Shown here one piece after another: positions 4,709 through 6,217 of a DNA stretch of 6,217 bases. Position 1 is the first letter of the stretch, and each line of letters opens with the position of its first letter. Source of the stretch: Candidatus Woesearchaeota archaeon (GTDB lineage Archaea > Nanobdellota > Nanobdellia > SCGC-AAA011-G17 > JACOZS01); assembly GCA_016181215.1 (NCBI GenBank), contig JACOZS010000025.1, positions 1-6,217 of the forward strand, in the 5' to 3' direction. The position numbers and the translations under genes are program-made. The notes below the pieces were generated by a model. That model made no database searches. It worked only from the letters and a program-made list of their open reading frames with translations, and had not been told where the DNA came from.

Positions 4709-5254
4709 ATGGATACTTATAAACTTAAATTTACACGTTTGCAGATTGAGATATTTAGAATATTGTGCATCAAGACAGGAGAGAAACTTAATCAGAGAAA
4801 TATAGCAAAACTGCTTAAAGTATCGGCTACTGCGGTAGCTAAATCATTGCCCGGGCTAGCAAAAGAAGGATTAGTTATTATGGAGAAGCTAAAACCAATG
4901 AATCTTAACTTAATAACCTTAAACCGGAATAATCAAAAGGTATTACAGCTGAAAAGAGCAGAAAATTTGAAATTATTGTACGAATCAGGATTGTCGGATT
5001 TTTTAGAGGAAGAATTTCCAGGGGTTACAATAATACTCTTTGGGAGTTATTCAAGAGGAGACGACACTGTGAATTCCGATATAGATATCGCAGTGATAGG
5101 AAGAGAAGAGAAAAAACAGAATCTCAATGTTTTTGAAAAGATGCTTGAAAGAAAGATAAATCTGAATTTTTATAAATCAGTAAGAGAAATACATAAAGAT
5201 CTAAGGGAGAATCTTTGCAATGGGATTGTACTTGTGGGAGGAATAAGGTTATGA
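4709..5254 (+). CDS. winged-helix MNT-type nucleotidyltransferase
   Basis: 181 aa. Residues 8-75 form a winged helix: EIFRILCIKTGEKLNQRNIA, recognition helix SATAVAKSLPGLAKEG, and a wing near 58-72. Residues 95-175 form a minimal nucleotidyltransferase domain with GSYSRGDDTVNSDIDIAV. This matches GSx10DxD, with G112-S113 and metal-binding D124 and D126. The third carboxylate usual in active enzymes is not evident; KINLNF (149-154) occupies the place. MNT proteins pair with HEPN toxins and act as antitoxins, some by AMPylating the HEPN partner. The N-terminal winged helix suggests it also autoregulates. The transcript is probably leaderless from the TATA at 4676. The gene is coupled to the HEPN gene by ATGA at 5251-5254. 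Confidence 0.85.
   Translation: MDTYKLKFTRLQIEIFRILCIKTGEKLNQRNIAKLLKVSATAVAKSLPGLAKEGLVIMEKLKPMNLNLITLNRNNQKVLQLKRAENLKLLYESGLSDFLEEEFPGVTIILFGSYSRGDDTVNSDIDIAVIGREEKKQNLNVFEKMLERKINLNFYKSVREIHKDLRENLCNGIVLVGGIRL
5237..5241 (+). promoter_or_regulatory. Shine-Dalgarno GGAGG fixing the HEPN start
   Basis: GGAGG lies 9 nt before ATG 5251. It sits inside the end of the MNT gene and argues against a start further upstream at TTG 5215. Confidence 0.75.
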
Positions 5255-5688
5255 GACTGAGTAAATCGTTTAAAGAATTTATAAGTGATGGAACCGTAAA
5301 AACTCAATCTCCAGACCTTTCTAGAGCAAATTTTCTAGCTAAAGAATCAGAAAGAGATTATGAAGCCCGAAACATAATCCTTAAGAAAGCCGGGTTAGAC
5401 GACAAGAATGCAAATATCATAATAAAAACCTTCTATGATGTTTTAATGGAAATGATAAGGGCAAAGATGCTTATTAGAGGATATAAGGCAGAAGGTTTTT
5501 ATGCGCATGAGGCTGAGGTCAGCTACTTAAAAGAAATTGGAATCACTGATAATGATGTGCATTTTGCGAATCAGTTAAGATATTTTAGGAATAGAATGAC
5601 ATACTACGGAAAAGTTTTAGATAGGAACTATGCAGAAGATGTTTTGAAATTTATGGCAAGAGTATATCCAGGATTAAAAGAAAAATGA
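5251..5688 (+). CDS. HEPN-type protein with altered catalytic motif
   Basis: 145 aa from ATG 5251, chosen over TTG 5215 because of the ATGA overlap and GGAGG. It is almost all helical, as HEPN proteins are: helices about 22-46 (LSRANFLAKESERDYEARNIIL), 52-78 (IIIKTFYDVLMEMIRAKMLIRGY), 84-96, 102-119 and 127-138. HEPN RNases use R-x(4-6)-H. At the corresponding place this protein has RNRMTYYG (113-120), so His is replaced by Tyr (R113-N114-x3-Y118). The order MNT then HEPN, with translational coupling, matches toxin-antitoxin pairs in which MNT controls the HEPN RNase. Whether this variant cleaves RNA is uncertain. A degenerate junction repeat starts in an ATGA overlap with its stop (5685-5688). 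Confidence 0.75.
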   Translation: MRLSKSFKEFISDGTVKTQSPDLSRANFLAKESERDYEARNIILKKAGLDDKNANIIIKTFYDVLMEMIRAKMLIRGYKAEGFYAHEAEVSYLKEIGITDNDVHFANQLRYFRNRMTYYGKVLDRNYAEDVLKFMARVYPGLKEK

Positions 5689-5714
5689 AAGAAACCATAT
5701 AATATTGAAAGGTT
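5685..5714 (+). repeat. junction repeat, internally deleted copy 4
   Basis: ATGAAAGAAAC, in ATGA overlap with the HEPN stop, matches the head of copies 2 and 3. It is followed directly by TATAATATTGAAAGGTT, which matches the tail of copy 1 (TATAATATGGAAAG) and copy 3 (GAAAGGTT). The middle encoding LTDAGRIAVL is missing and the frame now reads MKETI, stop. The tail is A/T-rich, so the match is suggestive, but its order and position agree with the other copies. Confidence 0.5.
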
Positions 5715-5715
5715 A

Positions 5716-5720
5716 TGAGG
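5716..5720 (+). promoter_or_regulatory. Shine-Dalgarno TGAGG fixing the RNase HI start
   Basis: TGAGG lies 6 nt before ATG 5727. An in-frame ATG at 5715 has only GAAAGG 2 nt upstream, too close to serve well. Confidence 0.6.
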
Positions 5721-5726
5721 AATTTT

Positions 5727-6134
5727 ATGAAAAAAATTACAATATTTACAGACGGAGCATGTAAGGGAAATCCAGGACAGATGTTCATAGGGGCAGTAAT
5801 ATATGATGAATACCGCAAGGCAATAAAAGAGATATCTATGAAATTAGGCAGAGGAACCTGCAATGAAGCTGAATATTGCGCGATAATAGCTGCCTTGAAA
5901 TATGCTAAATCTATAGGCGCAGAAGAGATTATGCTAAGGAGTGACAGTATGCTTTTAGTCAAACAAATAAGAGGAAAATACCAGGTTAAAGCAGAGAATT
6001 TAATACCTTTATATGATGAAGTGTTTGAATTAAAGAATACCTTTAATAAATTTAAAGTGAAATGGATACCAAGAGAAAATAACGAGATAGCGAATTATCT
6101 GGCTAACGGGTATATGGGGAAAAAATGGAAGTAA
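5727..6134 (+). CDS. rnhA: ribonuclease HI, fourth active-site residue changed
   Basis: 135 aa from ATG 5727, which gives the family-typical start MKKITIFTDGACKGNPG; ATG 5715 would add four residues. RNase HI cleaves the RNA strand of RNA-DNA hybrids. Active-site residues seen are D9 (TDGACKGNPG), E47 (NEAEY) and D73 (RSDS). The fourth carboxylate, normally in N-x-x-A-D-x-L-A, is Asn123 here (NEIANYLA). In the E. coli enzyme the equivalent Asp can be replaced by Asn with activity largely retained, so this protein is probably still active. The length suits a single-domain archaeal/bacterial RNase HI without an N-terminal hybrid-binding domain. It follows the MNT-HEPN pair closely (38 nt from the HEPN stop), which suggests co-transcription. 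Housekeeping or defence-linked use cannot be told apart. Confidence 0.88.
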   Translation: MKKITIFTDGACKGNPGQMFIGAVIYDEYRKAIKEISMKLGRGTCNEAEYCAIIAALKYAKSIGAEEIMLRSDSMLLVKQIRGKYQVKAENLIPLYDEVFELKNTFNKFKVKWIPRENNEIANYLANGYMGKKWK

Positions 6135-6202
6135 AAGATTTAACAATATTGGAAAAGTTTGCAAAGAAATTCGTTTTTGAGATGGAGAAGATATTTGAGT
6201 AA
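6125..6202 (+). pseudogene. 25-codon stub of AbiEii-like nucleotidyltransferase
   Basis: The frame overlaps the end of RNase HI and stops at TAA 6200-6202. Its core TILEKFAKKFVFEMEKIFE aligns with SILEKFAEAFVSVVEKHCK of the nucleotidyltransferase at 2567: ILEKFA is identical, then F-V and E-K match at the same spacing. Both begin ME and have a KD pair before the shared block. It ends before the GR...DID active-site region, so it is a truncated relative, or a small gene cut down from one. GGGGA at 6116-6120 is a weak ribosome site. It is followed one base later by the start of another junction repeat, so the remnant and the repeat lie together. Confidence 0.6.
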
Positions 6203-6203
6203 A

Positions 6204-6217
6204 ATGAAAGATAAACC
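6204..6217 (+). repeat. junction repeat, copy 5, cut by window end
   Basis: ATGAAAGATAAACC matches the first 14 bases of copy 3 (ATGAAAGAAAAACC) at 13 positions and would encode MKDKP. The A at 6204 follows the stub's stop by one base. Only the head is visible, so the assignment rests on position and this short match. Confidence 0.4.

Noticed and set aside
5215..5250. Upstream TTG start adding 12 residues (including CTC) to the HEPN protein
   Set aside because: ATG 5251 has a GGAGG at good spacing and a 4-nt overlap with the MNT stop; the extra residues merely re-read the MNT gene end.
5651..5962. Minus-strand open frame across the HEPN/RNase HI junction
   Set aside because: Hydrophobic shadow of two clear plus-strand genes, including the conserved RNase HI active-site region.
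1..6217. Integrase, transposase, tRNA, rRNA or riboswitch
   Set aside because: No protein with integrase or transposase motifs, no cloverleaf or conserved rRNA stretch, and no terminal inverted repeats were found on either strand.

Overview
The window is AT-rich and reads as archaeal. Promoters are BRE/TATA type (GAAAGATTTATATA, AAGTATATAAAT, GAAAGGTTTATAAAC). Two genes start about 25 nt from the TATA centre, so they look leaderless, while genes inside operons use GGAGG Shine-Dalgarno sites and ATGA stop/start overlaps. The CARF-winged-helix, MNT/HEPN and Fic genes also fit an archaeon with small, gene-dense replicons. A DPANN-type lineage is my guess, not shown by the sequence.

Layout. (1) Positions 13-1776, minus strand: a tightly coupled four-gene operon. 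In transcription order it encodes a charged coiled-coil protein, a small zinc-ribbon protein, a zinc-finger plus HicB-like fusion, and a DUF922-type HExxH lipoprotein. (2) Positions 1777-1911: a divergent promoter region holding an exact 29-bp tandem duplication. Each copy carries a leftward BRE/TATA. (3) Positions 1912-3324, plus strand: a CARF-winged-helix regulator (Csa3-like), an AbiEii-like nucleotidyltransferase and a coupled 66-aa basic protein. (4) Positions 3528-4609: a 40-aa protein and a Fic AMPylase. (5) Positions 4709-5688: an MNT nucleotidyltransferase with an N-terminal winged helix, coupled to a HEPN-type protein. (6) Positions 5727-6134: an RNase HI with a changed fourth active-site residue. 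(7) Positions 6125-6202: a 25-codon stub matching the start of the AbiEii-like nucleotidyltransferase.

The most striking feature is a short repeat at the junctions of the plus-strand modules. It encodes the last ten residues of the CARF regulator (LTDAGRIAVL, stop, one base, ATGGAAAG). It recurs as free-standing 16-codon open frames, MKEKYRLTDAGKIAVL at 3321 and MKEKPKLTDAGRIAVL at 4615. There is an internally deleted form at 5685 (MKETI, stop, then TATAATATTGAAAGG), and what looks like the start of another at 6204, cut by the window end. Each lies immediately after a toxin-like or defence-like module, two or three of them by ATGA overlap. Together with the nucleotidyltransferase stub, this suggests a cassette-like accessory array built by repeated insertion, duplication and decay beside a CARF-regulator/nucleotidyltransferase pair. 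The alternative is that the 16-residue peptide is itself a conserved, translated product.

Overall the window looks like a small toxin-antitoxin/defence island. It holds a cyclic-nucleotide-sensor type regulator, two nucleotidyltransferase modules, Fic, HEPN and RNase H. No CRISPR array, cas effector gene, integrase, transposase, tRNA or rRNA was seen.
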